The notes under the pieces were generated by a model. That model did no database searches. It worked only from the letters and a program-made list of their open reading frames with translations, and had not been told where the DNA came from. The position numbers and the translations under genes were made by a program. A stretch of DNA of 64,000 bases from Nocardia stercoris (GTDB taxonomy: Bacteria; Actinomycetota; Actinomycetes; Mycobacteriales; Mycobacteriaceae). The stretch spans positions 33,263-97,262 of the forward strand of contig NZ_RFFH01000010.1 in the NCBI RefSeq assembly GCF_003696265.1. The letters are read 5' to 3'. This document shows, piece by piece, positions 53,894 to 62,032 of the stretch. Position 1 is the stretch's first letter. Every line of letters begins with the position of its first letter.

Positions 53894-54436
53894 TCAGCCG
53901 GCGAGTTGCTCGGGCGGGGGTGCCGCCGATTGCCGCTCGGTCTCCATCCACTGCCGGTGCCGCTCCTGCACCTGGGTGAAGAGGTTGACCAGGAGTCCGT
54001 TCGCTGTGGCGGCGAGTTCCTTGCAGCGGCCCTCCACGACCGCCAGTTCGAGTTCGCTGCGCGGTCCGAGCGGGGCCGGGTAGCCGGCGCAGCGGATCAT
54101 CGGCCAGAGCTGGACCCCGACCGGCGCGTTGTCGGGCACATTGCACCAGTGGCCGTCGAAGCTGCGGACGAAGACCTCGCCGACGAACCGCCCGAATCGT
54201 TCGACGGTGGCCCGGTTCTCGGGGGCGATCACCGCCCGGTGGTCGGGGAGCAATGTCCGCGCCGTGGACACCGCCAGCACCAGGCCTTCGAAGGTCCACG
54301 GATCGGCCAGGGCGGCGACGGCGGGGGCGTCCGATCGCAGGAACAGCGCCAGCGCGGCGTCGTGGCCGCCCATCCAGTCGGTGAATTGCAGGTCGGGCGA
54401 CGTTTGCGCCGACGGTGCGAGCTGAGCAGTGTCCAT
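53894..54436 (-). CDS. Hypothetical protein (180 aa)
   Basis: 180 residues with conserved-looking core TDWMGGHDAALALFLRSDAP and ENRATVERFGRFVGEVFVRSFDG, a Trp-rich middle (HWCNVPDNAPVGVQLWPMIRCAGYP) and a C-terminal helix (VQERHRQWMETERQ). No signal peptide or membrane segment. The codon usage matches real genes of the window. No family recognised; it is part of the insert between NfeD and SPFH genes. Confidence 0.65.
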   Translation of the reverse strand: MDTAQLAPSAQTSPDLQFTDWMGGHDAALALFLRSDAPAVAALADPWTFEGLVLAVSTARTLLPDHRAVIAPENRATVERFGRFVGEVFVRSFDGHWCNVPDNAPVGVQLWPMIRCAGYPAPLGPRSELELAVVEGRCKELAATANGLLVNLFTQVQERHRQWMETERQSAAPPPEQLAG

Positions 54437-54603
54437 GACGGCCCTCCGAATCCACACCCCGAAACGAACCGATCAGTCTGTAAAACATAAGGGCGCGGTC
54501 GTGGCCGGCGAATCGGCCGAGACCGGATGGCAATCGGACAGTCATCGAGGTGTCATCGGATACCACGGGCTGGGCCTTCGACGGACATCCCGTGCCAGCC
54601 GGG

Positions 54604-55572
54604 TCAGGGGCGATAGCGCAGGGTCAGATCCCGGAACTCGGCCGGGCTCATGCCGGTCTCGGCGCGGAACACGCGGTAGAACTGGCGGTCACTGCTGAAT
54701 CCGCACGCGTGCGCCACGGCGGCCACGGTCTTGTCGGGGGAGCGCAGGAGCTGGTCGCGCGCGCGTTCGATCCGGAGCTGCCGGACCAGCCGCATCGGCC
54801 CGCCCCACGGCTCGGCGAGCAGCCGGTGCAGGGTGCGCCGGGACAACTGACAAGCCTGGGAGATGGCCTCCACATCCAGGTCCGGATCGTCGATGTGCTG
54901 GGCCAGCACGGCCAGCACCCGCTCGTGTTCGACCACCCGGGCCGCGTCCCCGCCCGGCGGCCCACCGTGGACCGATGTCATTGCGGCGCCGAGTAATTCG
55001 ATCCCCGCGCGCAGCAGTGCCGGTGCCGCCGCCGCGGGCACCGGCTGGGTCGCGAGGCGACGGAAATAGTCGATCACCAGGGCGCCGTGCCCGGTCGGCT
55101 GCAGCACCGCGCCGGCCGGGAAGCTGTCCTCGTCGAGACCGGCTGCCGTCATCACCAGGTCGCGGTCCGCCCGGATCATCACCCCCTTGAACGCCCCGGT
55201 CCGGACGTGCTGTTCGCGGTCGGCATCGAGGAAGAGCATCGATCCCGCTGGAGTGCGCAGCCGCAGCTCGCCGATCGTCGCGTCGCAGTCGCCCGCCAGC
55301 AACAGCATGGCCATCAGCGACGGCCGCGCGGACCGGGCGATATGGCGGGCGTTGCGCCGGGAGAGTTCGGGTGAGTTCTCCACCACGGCGATCGTGATCG
55401 CGTCCGAGTCGATCACCGGGGTGAGCGCGGCGTGGAACGGGTCGTCCGACACCGGTTCCATCGAGCACGGCGTCAAGCCCGCACTGACGATCGATGCCCA
55501 CCATTCGAACGAATCTCGTGACGACACATCGGCGGTCGACACGGTGTCGCCGCCCAGCACCACACCGTCCAT
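54604..55572 (-). CDS. AraC-family transcriptional regulator
   Basis: 322 residues from the ATG at 55572. The C-terminal 100 residues hold the double HTH: LDVEAISQACQLSRRTLHRLLAEPWGGPMRLVRQLRIERARDQLLRSPDKTVAAVAHACGFSSDRQFYRVFRAETGMSPAEFR. The N-terminal part is an AraC-binding-like domain (DSFEWWASIVSAGLTPCSMEPVS). Similar proteins regulate catabolic operons. It is divergent from the secreted-protein gene at 56074, with a 500-bp gap. Effector unknown. Confidence 0.9.
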   Translation of the reverse strand: MDGVVLGGDTVSTADVSSRDSFEWWASIVSAGLTPCSMEPVSDDPFHAALTPVIDSDAITIAVVENSPELSRRNARHIARSARPSLMAMLLLAGDCDATIGELRLRTPAGSMLFLDADREQHVRTGAFKGVMIRADRDLVMTAAGLDEDSFPAGAVLQPTGHGALVIDYFRRLATQPVPAAAAPALLRAGIELLGAAMTSVHGGPPGGDAARVVEHERVLAVLAQHIDDPDLDVEAISQACQLSRRTLHRLLAEPWGGPMRLVRQLRIERARDQLLRSPDKTVAAVAHACGFSSDRQFYRVFRAETGMSPAEFRDLTLRYRP

Positions 55573-56073
55573 TCCCGCCAGTATTCCGCACGAAGTACCG
55601 ATCCGGGTGTGTTCCGACCTGCGCCGATCCGGTTTCCGGCGTTCACCCGGCGGCAGGGCGGCCCGGCCGGTGACGAAGGTTGCCCAGGTCGCCGGATCGA
55701 AGGCCCGCCCCAACCGGTGTCCGCCGACCCCAGGTCGCAGCCTGGCGTGCCGCACATCACGCGCGGGCCTGACCCCGGCCGACACCCCCGATATCGGCTG
55801 TTCGACAACAGTTCTGGTGTGGGGTGGAGGAGTTGTTCGCCACGGCAGGCGATTTCGCACCGTTCGGTGACCTGCTACGTACCGGCGGCCGCGCTCCGGG
55901 CGGTCGGCACTTCGTCGCGCGGGCCCGGATCGACAGGCTGCCAACGGAATGCGGCGCGAGGTCCGAGGCTGTGCCGGATGGCCACTCCCACAGTCGCTCT
56001 CGCCGAAAATCCGTCGAAACTGGACGGTCGCAATGCAAAATGTTGTCATTCCAGAGCAGAGAACAGGGCTGTC
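55573..56073. other. Intergenic region AraC / secreted protein
   Basis: About 500 bases with no supported gene. Frames that stay open here do not resemble proteins. The last about 100 bases are AT-richer (GCAATGCAAAATGTTGTCATT) and likely hold the promoter for 56074. No clear palindrome was noted. Confidence 0.5.
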
Positions 56074-56607
56074 ATGACACGAACACTCATCGTCGCCGCC
56101 ACACTCGGTGCGCTACTCACCGCGGCACTGGGCACGGCCGGCGCCGACCCGCTGCCGCTCACCCCGGTGGGCGACGCCGCCGCGCCGGGCGCCCAGCAGC
56201 CGGCCGGGCTCGCGTTCCTGCAGGGCTTCGGCACCAACTCCGCGCAGTCCTTCGGCACCGGATCGGTGGTCGGCTGGCTGGAGGGTTCCGCCGCTGGGTC
56301 GGCGGGCGGCCCGGCGGGCATCTCGGGTGCCGGGTCCGAGAACGGTGTCCGCAACGGTCTGGAGAGCGGCTCCGGCGCGGGCCTGATGGGCGGCACCCTC
56401 GGTGAGGCCGCCAACGACCTGCCCGGCGACCACCCCGAATTGACGCAGGGATCGCTGCACGGCTACCTCACCGGCTCGGCCGGCGGGTCCACCACCGGCA
56501 CGATCGCGGGCGGCCCGGTTCTGGGTGTGCTCTCCAGCATTGTCAGCGGACTGTTCGGTGCTCTGACCGGCGGCATCTCCGCGGCACTGCAGCAGCCGGC
56601 CGGCTGA
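56074..56607 (+). CDS. Secreted Gly/Ser/Ala-rich protein
   Basis: 177 residues with a signal peptide (LIVAATLGALLTAALGTAGA/DP), then repeated Gly-rich motifs (GFGTNSAQSFGTGS, GSAAGSAGGPAGISGAGS, GLESGSGAGLMGG) and a hydrophobic Gly-rich tail (VLGVLSSIVSGLFGALTGGISAAL). It has the looks of actinobacterial secreted surface proteins, but no domain is recognised. The open frame starts further upstream (55609) but the ATG at 56074 gives a proper signal sequence. Confidence 0.7.
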   Translation: MTRTLIVAATLGALLTAALGTAGADPLPLTPVGDAAAPGAQQPAGLAFLQGFGTNSAQSFGTGSVVGWLEGSAAGSAGGPAGISGAGSENGVRNGLESGSGAGLMGGTLGEAANDLPGDHPELTQGSLHGYLTGSAGGSTTGTIAGGPVLGVLSSIVSGLFGALTGGISAALQQPAG

Positions 56608-56612
56608 ACGGA

Positions 56613-56648
56613 CGGGCCCGCTCCTCGATCGCGCGGGGAGCGGGCCCG
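56613..56648. terminator. Hairpin between convergent genes
   Basis: CGGGCCCGCTCC (56613-56624) pairs perfectly with GGAGCGGGCCCG (56637-56648), loop of 12. It lies between the secreted protein gene and the convergent lipase gene and can end both. Confidence 0.7.
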
Positions 56649-56683
56649 ATCAGCTTGCGGGACAGCCTGTTTCGGTTCGCGCG

Positions 56684-57877
56684 TCAGGGCACGACCGGGG
56701 TGGCGAGCAGGTTCGCGGTCCAGGCGTCGATCGCCGACCACATCGCGGGACTGAGCACGCAGTGGGTGCCGTCGCCCAGCACGGTGCGGAAATCGACACC
56801 GGCGGCGGCGAACTGGGCGATCAGCGCCAAGTGCAGCGGGGTCGGCACCGTCAGGTCACGCACGTTCGCCAGAATCAGGATCGGCCGGGTGTAGCCGCTG
56901 GTCGGCACGGTCAGATAGGTGTCGGCCGCCGCCCGGACCGCCGGCTCGTTCAGCGACCGGGACAGCAAGTCACCGAGGGTGAGACCGGCGACCCGGGTGG
57001 TCATCTCGGGCAGGCACAGGTCCGGGGCCTCGTCGAGCAGCGCCCGCCCGGCCGGGCTCAGGTAACCGTCCAAGTCGATCTCGGGGTGAGTGGCCCGCAG
57101 TCCGGCGAGGATGCCCGCGCCGAACGCGGTGGTGTCGGGACCCAGATCCAGGGTGGAACTCGGCCCGACCAGGGGCAAGATCGGTTCGATGTCCGACGCC
57201 GGGTCGATGGTCACGGTGCCTCGGAAGTCGAGTTCCGGAGCGTAGGTCGCCTGGATCCACGAGGCGCCCAGGGCCGCGTGCCCGCCCTGCGACTGCCCGA
57301 TCACCGCCCACGTGCGCGACAGTTCCGGATGCGCCGCGCGGGCCGCCCGCACCAGGTCGACGGTCGCGGTGCCCTCGCTGGACAACTCGAGATAGGGGTG
57401 GGCGCCGGTGGCGTACGGCCCGAGCCCGATGTAATCCGGTGCGACGACAGCGAATCCGTGCGCGAGGAAGTACCGGAAGATCTCGTCGCCCCGGGCGCTC
57501 TCGCTCGCCGTCTGGCCACCGTAGGGCACGGCCTCACCACCGCATCCGGCGCCGAATCCGCTGGTCCCGTGGTCCCACGCGATGATCGGCCAACCACCGG
57601 CCGGTGCCGGGCCGGGCGGCACCACGAGCGCCCCGCTCACCGGCACCGCCCGGCCGTCGGAGGCGGTGGTCCAGTAGTCGACGACTTCGCCGCCGGACAC
57701 GGTGTGCCAGCCGTCGGGCTGCGCGGCCGTGCCGATGATCGCGCCCGGTGCGCCGCCGTCGCCGGGAGCCGGTGTGGCAGTGGCGAATCCGGCGGTGGCG
57801 AATCCGGCGGTGGCGAGGAGCGAGGCCGCGAGCGTGGCGGCACACAGCAGGCGAGCGGGGCGACGCGGCGTACTCAT
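56684..57877 (-). CDS. Secretory lipase/esterase (LIP family)
   Basis: 397 residues. Signal peptide (LLCAATLAASLLATAGFATA) with a tandem AGFAT repeat, then an alpha/beta-hydrolase: oxyanion segment AWDHGTSGFGAGCGG, nucleophile elbow GQSQGG, Asp near VRDLTVPTP, His in GDGTHC near the C-terminus. It matches secreted triacylglycerol lipases of the PF03583 type common in Nocardia and mycobacteria. GGAGGATCG precedes the ATG at 57877. Host lipid degradation is a plausible role, inferred from the family. Confidence 0.9.
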   Translation of the reverse strand: MSTPRRPARLLCAATLAASLLATAGFATAGFATATPAPGDGGAPGAIIGTAAQPDGWHTVSGGEVVDYWTTASDGRAVPVSGALVVPPGPAPAGGWPIIAWDHGTSGFGAGCGGEAVPYGGQTASESARGDEIFRYFLAHGFAVVAPDYIGLGPYATGAHPYLELSSEGTATVDLVRAARAAHPELSRTWAVIGQSQGGHAALGASWIQATYAPELDFRGTVTIDPASDIEPILPLVGPSSTLDLGPDTTAFGAGILAGLRATHPEIDLDGYLSPAGRALLDEAPDLCLPEMTTRVAGLTLGDLLSRSLNEPAVRAAADTYLTVPTSGYTRPILILANVRDLTVPTPLHLALIAQFAAAGVDFRTVLGDGTHCVLSPAMWSAIDAWTANLLATPVVP

Positions 57878-58032
57878 GGACGATCCTCCGGTTCGGCGCG
57901 ATCGAGATGTCCGTACCCTACGTGCCGGAACCGGCGAATCGCCGCAGGTCACGCCGGTATCGTGGCGCTCCGACCGTCTCGCCCCGAACCGCTGCCCGCC
58001 CGGCACGGTTCCGGCGGTCGGGTCCACAGCGC

Positions 58033-58064
58033 TGTGGCGGCAGCGCCCGCGCGCTGCCGCCACA
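58033..58064 (-). terminator. 14-bp perfect hairpin after hypothetical gene
   Basis: 58033-58046 pairs with 58051-58064 without mismatch; loop CCGC. It directly follows the minus-strand gene ending at 58075. Confidence 0.75.
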
Positions 58065-58074
58065 CGCCGGTGAA

Positions 58075-58656
58075 TCAGGGCAGGAACCAGCCGATGAGCG
58101 CACCGATGCCCGCGCCGATGACGGCACCGGGGATGGCGCCGACGAAGAAGAACCAGACACCCGCCAGGAGTCCGACACCGAGTCCGATCAGCGCGCCGAC
58201 ACCCGCGTTGTACTGGTGCCGGGCGAGGTCGGCGGCCTCGTCCGCGTAGTGCAACTGCGCCCGATCCAGTGCCGCCGGATCCAGTAGGGGTGCTCCTATC
58301 GGGGCGAGAGCCATTGTGCGGCCGTCGTTTTCGATACTCGGCCGCAGGGCGTAGGGCTGCCCCGCTACCTGGACCGCCAGCGGCACGGTGGCCATGACCG
58401 TGCCGGCCGGATCGGTCACGATCACCGAGTCACCGTCGTCGGCGAGGGTGAACCGGCCCTCGTCGAGGGTGGCGACGACCCGGCCGCCGGCCGGGTCGAG
58501 TGCGGTGGTGTAGGACATTCCGGCTTCGCTGCCGTGGAAGCTCGAGGGTGCCGCTTGCGGATCCGCCGGGAAGTCTTGCGCGTAGGCCGTGACGGTGGTG
58601 ATCGCGGTCGCGGACGTGGCGAGCAGGGCGGTGGCGACAAGTTTGCTGATCTTCAT
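58075..58656 (-). CDS. Secreted hypothetical protein with C-terminal membrane/Gly-zipper segment
   Basis: 193 residues: signal peptide (LVATALLATSATAITTVTAYA/QD), a beta-rich domain (VVATLDEGRFTLADDGDSVIVTDPAGTVMATVPLAVQVAGQPYAL), then an acidic helix and a very hydrophobic Gly-rich C-terminus (AGVGALIGLGVGLLAGVWFFFVGAIPGAVIGAGIGALIGWF), a Gly-zipper hairpin resembling pore-forming or membrane-inserting segments. Widely seen in Nocardia and Rhodococcus as far as I recall, but its function is not known to me. Confidence 0.75.
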   Translation of the reverse strand: MKISKLVATALLATSATAITTVTAYAQDFPADPQAAPSSFHGSEAGMSYTTALDPAGGRVVATLDEGRFTLADDGDSVIVTDPAGTVMATVPLAVQVAGQPYALRPSIENDGRTMALAPIGAPLLDPAALDRAQLHYADEAADLARHQYNAGVGALIGLGVGLLAGVWFFFVGAIPGAVIGAGIGALIGWFLP

Positions 58657-59180
58657 CGGTCATCACTCCAGTCGATCCGTAGGGCTACCCTGGGTGCCCG
58701 GCGAGCGCGGTTGCGGTCGAACCGTACTGGCGGCGGTCGCGGGACGGATTTTCCATCTTGCCACCTTCATGATCAGCAACCAAGCAGATCTATCCGATGG
58801 CGGGAGTGGGGGAGTGCGGTCGGTGTCCGCGGTCGCTGGGGCGCTGGAGGGTATTCCGCCGCGCCCCGGGAAGGGCATTAGCTGATAGATTGCTGTAGTT
58901 GGAATGTGGGGCGTGTCTCGAACCCTCCGGGCCTCGGTGGTAGCCGGATGTCGAAATACGTTGCCCACCAGTGAGATTCGGATCATCGGCGGTGTGGTCG
59001 GTGCGGAATGGCCGCGGCGCGCCGCACCGCCGCGGCACGCGAACCGGATGGCGCGACACGATAATGTCCGGCCTTCCGGCCGCGACGTCCGATAACATGC
59101 GTTCAAACGCTTTGCGCGGCTTGCGCTTCGTTGTCGCTACCCGGACCCGAGCCGCCACGCCGTCGTCTGGAAGGGGCCTT
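58657..59180. other. Intergenic region before SPFH gene
   Basis: About 520 bases of divergent promoter space. Several short ORFs on both strands look random. An AT-rich stretch (58765-58800) may be the promoter of the hypothetical gene. Nothing recognised. Confidence 0.5.
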
Positions 59181-60473
59181 ATGGCTGTCCTGATCGTCGC
59201 CATCGTTCTCATCGTCCTGATCGTCGTCGTCATCTTCAGATCCATCGCGCTGGTGCCGCAGGCCGAGGCCGCGGTGATCGAGCGGCTGGGCCGGTACTCG
59301 CGAACGGTGTCGGGGCAGCTGACCCTGCTGGTCCCCTTCGCCGACCGTGTGCGGGCCCGGGTGGACCTGCGTGAGCGCGTGGTGTCCTTCCCGCCGCAGC
59401 CGGTGATCACCCAGGACAACCTGACCGTGCAGATCGACTCGGTCGTCTACTTCCAGGTCACCACCCCGCAGGCCGCGGTGTACGAGATCAGCAACTACAT
59501 CGCCGCCGTCGAGCAGCTGACCATCACCACGCTGCGCAACGTGGTCGGCGGGATGACCCTGGAGGAAACGCTGACCTCCCGCGACCAGATCAACTCGCAG
59601 CTGCGCGGCGTGCTCGACGAGGCCACCGGCCGGTGGGGGCTGCGGGTGTCGCGAGTGGAGCTCAAGGCCATCGATCCGCCGCCGTCGATCCAGGAGTCGA
59701 TGGAGAAGCAGATGAAGGCCGACCGGGAGAAGCGGGCCATGATCCTCACCGCCGAGGGTCAGCGGGAGGCGCAGATCAAGACCGCCGAGGGTGCCAAGCA
59801 GGCGCAGATCCTCTCGGCCGAGGGTGCCAAGCAGTCGGCCATCCTGGGCGCCGAGGGTGAGCGGCAGAGCCGCATTCTGCGCGCTCAGGGTGAGCGGGCG
59901 GCCGCCTACCTGCAGGCGCAGGGCCAGGCCAAGGCGATCGAGAAGGTTTTCGCCGCGATCAAGTCGGGTAAGCCCACACCGGAGCTGCTGGCCTACCAGT
60001 ACATGCAGACGCTGCCGCTGGTGGCCAAGGGCGACGCCAACAAGGTCTGGATGGTGCCCAGCGACTTCGGCAAGGCCCTGGAGGGCTTCGCGACGCAGTT
60101 CGGCAGCAAGGGCGCCGACGGGATCTTCCGGTACGAGCCGCCGGCCGACGACGGCTCGGTCCCCGATGTGGACGACTCGGCCGAGGTCGCGGACTGGTTC
60201 GACATCAAGACCGACCCGGACGCGGCCCGTGCGGTGCAGGCCGCCGAGGCCGCGGCCGCGCAGCCGGTGGATCCGCTGGTCCCGACGCCGCGGCAGCCGA
60301 TGCAGGCGCCGCTGCCGTCGGCGGGCGCCGACCGTGGTGGCTTCGGCCAGCAGTCGATCTACACCCCGCCGCCGGGGCAGCAGACTCCGCCGCCGGTGCA
60401 ACAACAGCCGCGCTACCAGGAGGAAGAGGGTCCGGGCCGGACCTGGCAGCCGCCGGACTATCCGGCGCGCTAG
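59181..60473 (+). CDS. SPFH/Band 7 (stomatin-like) membrane protein (Rv1488-like)
   Basis: 430 residues. N-terminal hydrophobic segment (LIVAIVLIVLIVVVIFRSIAL), SPFH/Band-7 core (VPQAEAAVIERLGRYSRTVSGQLTLLVPFADRVRARVDLRERVVSFPPQPVITQDNLTVQIDSVVYFQV), a coiled-coil arm with the repeats (EGQREAQIKTAEGAKQAQILSAEGAKQSAILGAEGERQSRIL), and a Pro/Gln-rich tail. SPFH proteins oligomerise into membrane rings and cooperate with NfeD; the NfeD gene is at 53408. Start at 59181 has AAGGGG upstream. Confidence 0.93.
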   Translation: MAVLIVAIVLIVLIVVVIFRSIALVPQAEAAVIERLGRYSRTVSGQLTLLVPFADRVRARVDLRERVVSFPPQPVITQDNLTVQIDSVVYFQVTTPQAAVYEISNYIAAVEQLTITTLRNVVGGMTLEETLTSRDQINSQLRGVLDEATGRWGLRVSRVELKAIDPPPSIQESMEKQMKADREKRAMILTAEGQREAQIKTAEGAKQAQILSAEGAKQSAILGAEGERQSRILRAQGERAAAYLQAQGQAKAIEKVFAAIKSGKPTPELLAYQYMQTLPLVAKGDANKVWMVPSDFGKALEGFATQFGSKGADGIFRYEPPADDGSVPDVDDSAEVADWFDIKTDPDAARAVQAAEAAAAQPVDPLVPTPRQPMQAPLPSAGADRGGFGQQSIYTPPPGQQTPPPVQQQPRYQEEEGPGRTWQPPDYPAR

Positions 60474-60497
60474 CCACCGTCAGAGGGGCTTTTTCGG

Positions 60498-60536
60498 CGC
60501 CGGCCGGGTGAGTGGATGACCACCGCCCGGCCGGCG
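60498..60536 (+). terminator. Hairpin after SPFH gene
   Basis: CGCCGGCCGGG (60498-60508) pairs with CCCGGCCGGCG (60526-60536), perfect 11-bp stem, 17-base loop, followed by TTTC. Confidence 0.65.
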
Positions 60537-60886
60537 TTTCGTCGTGCCCGCAGCGCTTCGTAGTGTGACCTGGGGCACGAATTTCGTGTGATCTCGTTCA
60601 TATAACGCCCGCGCGGCGATCTTGAAAGTTGCCACGGTTTTGCCCGTTGAAACGGGGGATCCGTCCAGTACTTCCGAATGGAATTAGATGTTCCGTCCAA
60701 TATCGAATCGTGATCTGCCGAGATTTCTTCGTTATGGTCGATTGCGGCCCGGAAAGTCGGGCTGAAGCTCGATTCGCCGAACACCGGAAACCCTGTCCCG
60801 CGAATCGAGTTCGACCCCTAAGTCATCTGGGGACAGGGACCCGAGCAGTAACGGGCCGGTTGGGCGCAGGCAGGACTCACACGCTT
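60537..60886 (+). other. Structured leader before Rpf-like gene
   Basis: 350 bases, unusually AT-rich for this genome in its middle, without a gene. Promoter-like sequences lie around 60600-60700. Near the 3' end, CCCTGTCCC (60791-60799) can pair perfectly with GGGACAGGG (60830-60838), leaving a 30-base loop, some 50 bases before the ATG. Leaders of rpf genes in Actinobacteria often hold the ydaO (c-di-AMP) riboswitch; the conserved bases of that class were not seen clearly, so the class is left open. Confidence 0.4.
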
Positions 60887-61231
60887 ATGTCGAACAAGAC
60901 TGCTATCTCCCGTACCCGCACCTTCGCTACTCGCACCCTGGGCCTCGCTGCCGTCGCCGGTGCACTCGTCGCCGGCCTGGCCACGACCGCTTCCGCGGAA
61001 AGTGGCCACAACTGGGACGCCGTCGCGAACTGCGAGTCGAGCGGTAACTGGGCCGCCAACACCGGTAACGGTTTCTCCGGTGGCCTGCAGTTCACCCCGA
61101 GCACCTGGGCCGCCTACGGCGGTACCGGTAGCCCCGAGAACGCCAGCCGTGAGCAGCAGATCGCCGTCGCCGAGAACGTGCTCGCCAGCCAGGGCGCGGG
61201 CGCTTGGCCCGTGTGCGGCGCCTACCTGTAA
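60887..61231 (+). CDS. Small secreted transglycosylase, Rpf-like
   Basis: 114 residues: signal peptide (LGLAAVAGALVAGLATTASA/ES), then one transglycosylase-like domain of about 75 residues (HNWDAVANCESSGNWAANTGNGFSGGLQFTPSTWAAYGGTG) with the catalytic Glu in CESSGNW and a C-terminal Cys pair (VCGAYL with the CES Cys). This is the resuscitation-promoting factor catalytic domain; no LysM, G5 or other modules. Such enzymes hydrolyse peptidoglycan and work with RipA, encoded 20 kb away. Confidence 0.92.
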   Translation: MSNKTAISRTRTFATRTLGLAAVAGALVAGLATTASAESGHNWDAVANCESSGNWAANTGNGFSGGLQFTPSTWAAYGGTGSPENASREQQIAVAENVLASQGAGAWPVCGAYL

Positions 61232-61255
61232 TAGGTGAGCCGAGAGCTGAATATA

Positions 61256-61289
61256 CTGTGGGCCCCGCCGGTTTCGGCGGGGCCCACAG
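61256..61289. terminator. 15-bp perfect hairpin
   Basis: 61256-61270 pairs with 61275-61289 without mismatch; loop GTTT. It lies between the Rpf-like gene and the convergent TetR gene; both could use it. Confidence 0.8.
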
Positions 61290-61345
61290 TCGTCTGTGGC
61301 GCATTTCGCATTTTCTGGAATTTCGCCGGTGACACTCATCGCAGG

Positions 61346-61939
61346 TCAGTCATCGGATTTCGGTGATCCGAGGATTCCGTAGAGCAGTAAATTCTCCAGC
61401 GCGGTGGCGAAACCGTCCGGGTCGTCGATGTCACGGATGCACATCGCGAACAGGGCCGCCCCGCCGATCGCGTCGAGCAGGATGTCCGGGTCACGGCCGG
61501 GTCGCGGCGCGCCGCCCTCCGCGGCGAGCAGCGCGGCGAAGTGCCGGCGGGCCGGGGCATCCAGGACGGTGGTCAGCCGTTCGTACAGGCCGGAGTCCGC
61601 GCGCATGTCGGCCATCAGCCCGGGGATCGCCGCGCGCGCCTCGGCCGAGCCGAACAACCGGATCGTGTCCCGTACCACCGTGTGGATCTCGGTGCGCAGA
61701 TCCGCCGCCGGCTCGCCCCCGGCGGCGTCGGGAAAGACGGCTGTCGCGACCACATGCGCCTTCGACGGCCAGCGGCGGTAGATGGCGGTGCGGCTCACGC
61801 CGGCGCGGGCCGCGATGGCGTCGATCGAAGTCCCCGCGTAGCCGCGCTCGACCAGCAGGCCGCGCGCGGCGTCGAGGACGGCGGTGTCCACGGCGGGATC
61901 GCGGTGGGGTCCGAGTCGATGCTGGTTCGGTCCGGTCAC
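61346..61939 (-). CDS. TetR-family transcriptional regulator
   Basis: 197 residues, GTG start at 61939. HTH: TAVLDAARGLLVERGYAGTSIDAIAARAGVSRTAIYRRWPSKAHVV, with a TetR_C domain following. Divergent from the SDR-DapB-like operon, with two related palindromes between; probable local repressor. Confidence 0.9.
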   Translation of the reverse strand: MTGPNQHRLGPHRDPAVDTAVLDAARGLLVERGYAGTSIDAIAARAGVSRTAIYRRWPSKAHVVATAVFPDAAGGEPAADLRTEIHTVVRDTIRLFGSAEARAAIPGLMADMRADSGLYERLTTVLDAPARRHFAALLAAEGGAPRPGRDPDILLDAIGGAALFAMCIRDIDDPDGFATALENLLLYGILGSPKSDD

Positions 61940-61970
61940 GAATCGATCCTTGTCCCTCGGTGTGAAACTC

Positions 61971-62013
61971 GTTACAGTCTGTCACGACAAAGCCGCTACA
62001 GTATGTAGCGGCT
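61971..62013. promoter_or_regulatory. Two related operators between TetR and SDR genes
   Basis: AGCCGCTACA-GTA-TGTAGCGGCT (61991-62013) has perfect 10-bp arms. GTTACAGTCTGTCAC (61971-61985) is a weaker version sharing TACAGTnTGT in the same orientation. Together they fill most of the 93-bp divergent promoter, fitting sites for the TetR repressor encoded alongside. Confidence 0.8.
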
Positions 62014-62032
62014 GGGATGTCGAGGAGAATTC

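Noticed and set aside
55824..56405. 193-codon plus ORF over the secreted Gly-rich gene
   Set aside because: Starts with a promising RBS (GGAGGAG) but soon becomes Arg/His-rich shadow of the real frame starting at 56074.
60700..60886. ydaO riboswitch before the Rpf-like gene
   Set aside because: Expected by analogy with other rpf genes, but the consensus is not recognisable; reported as unclassified leader.
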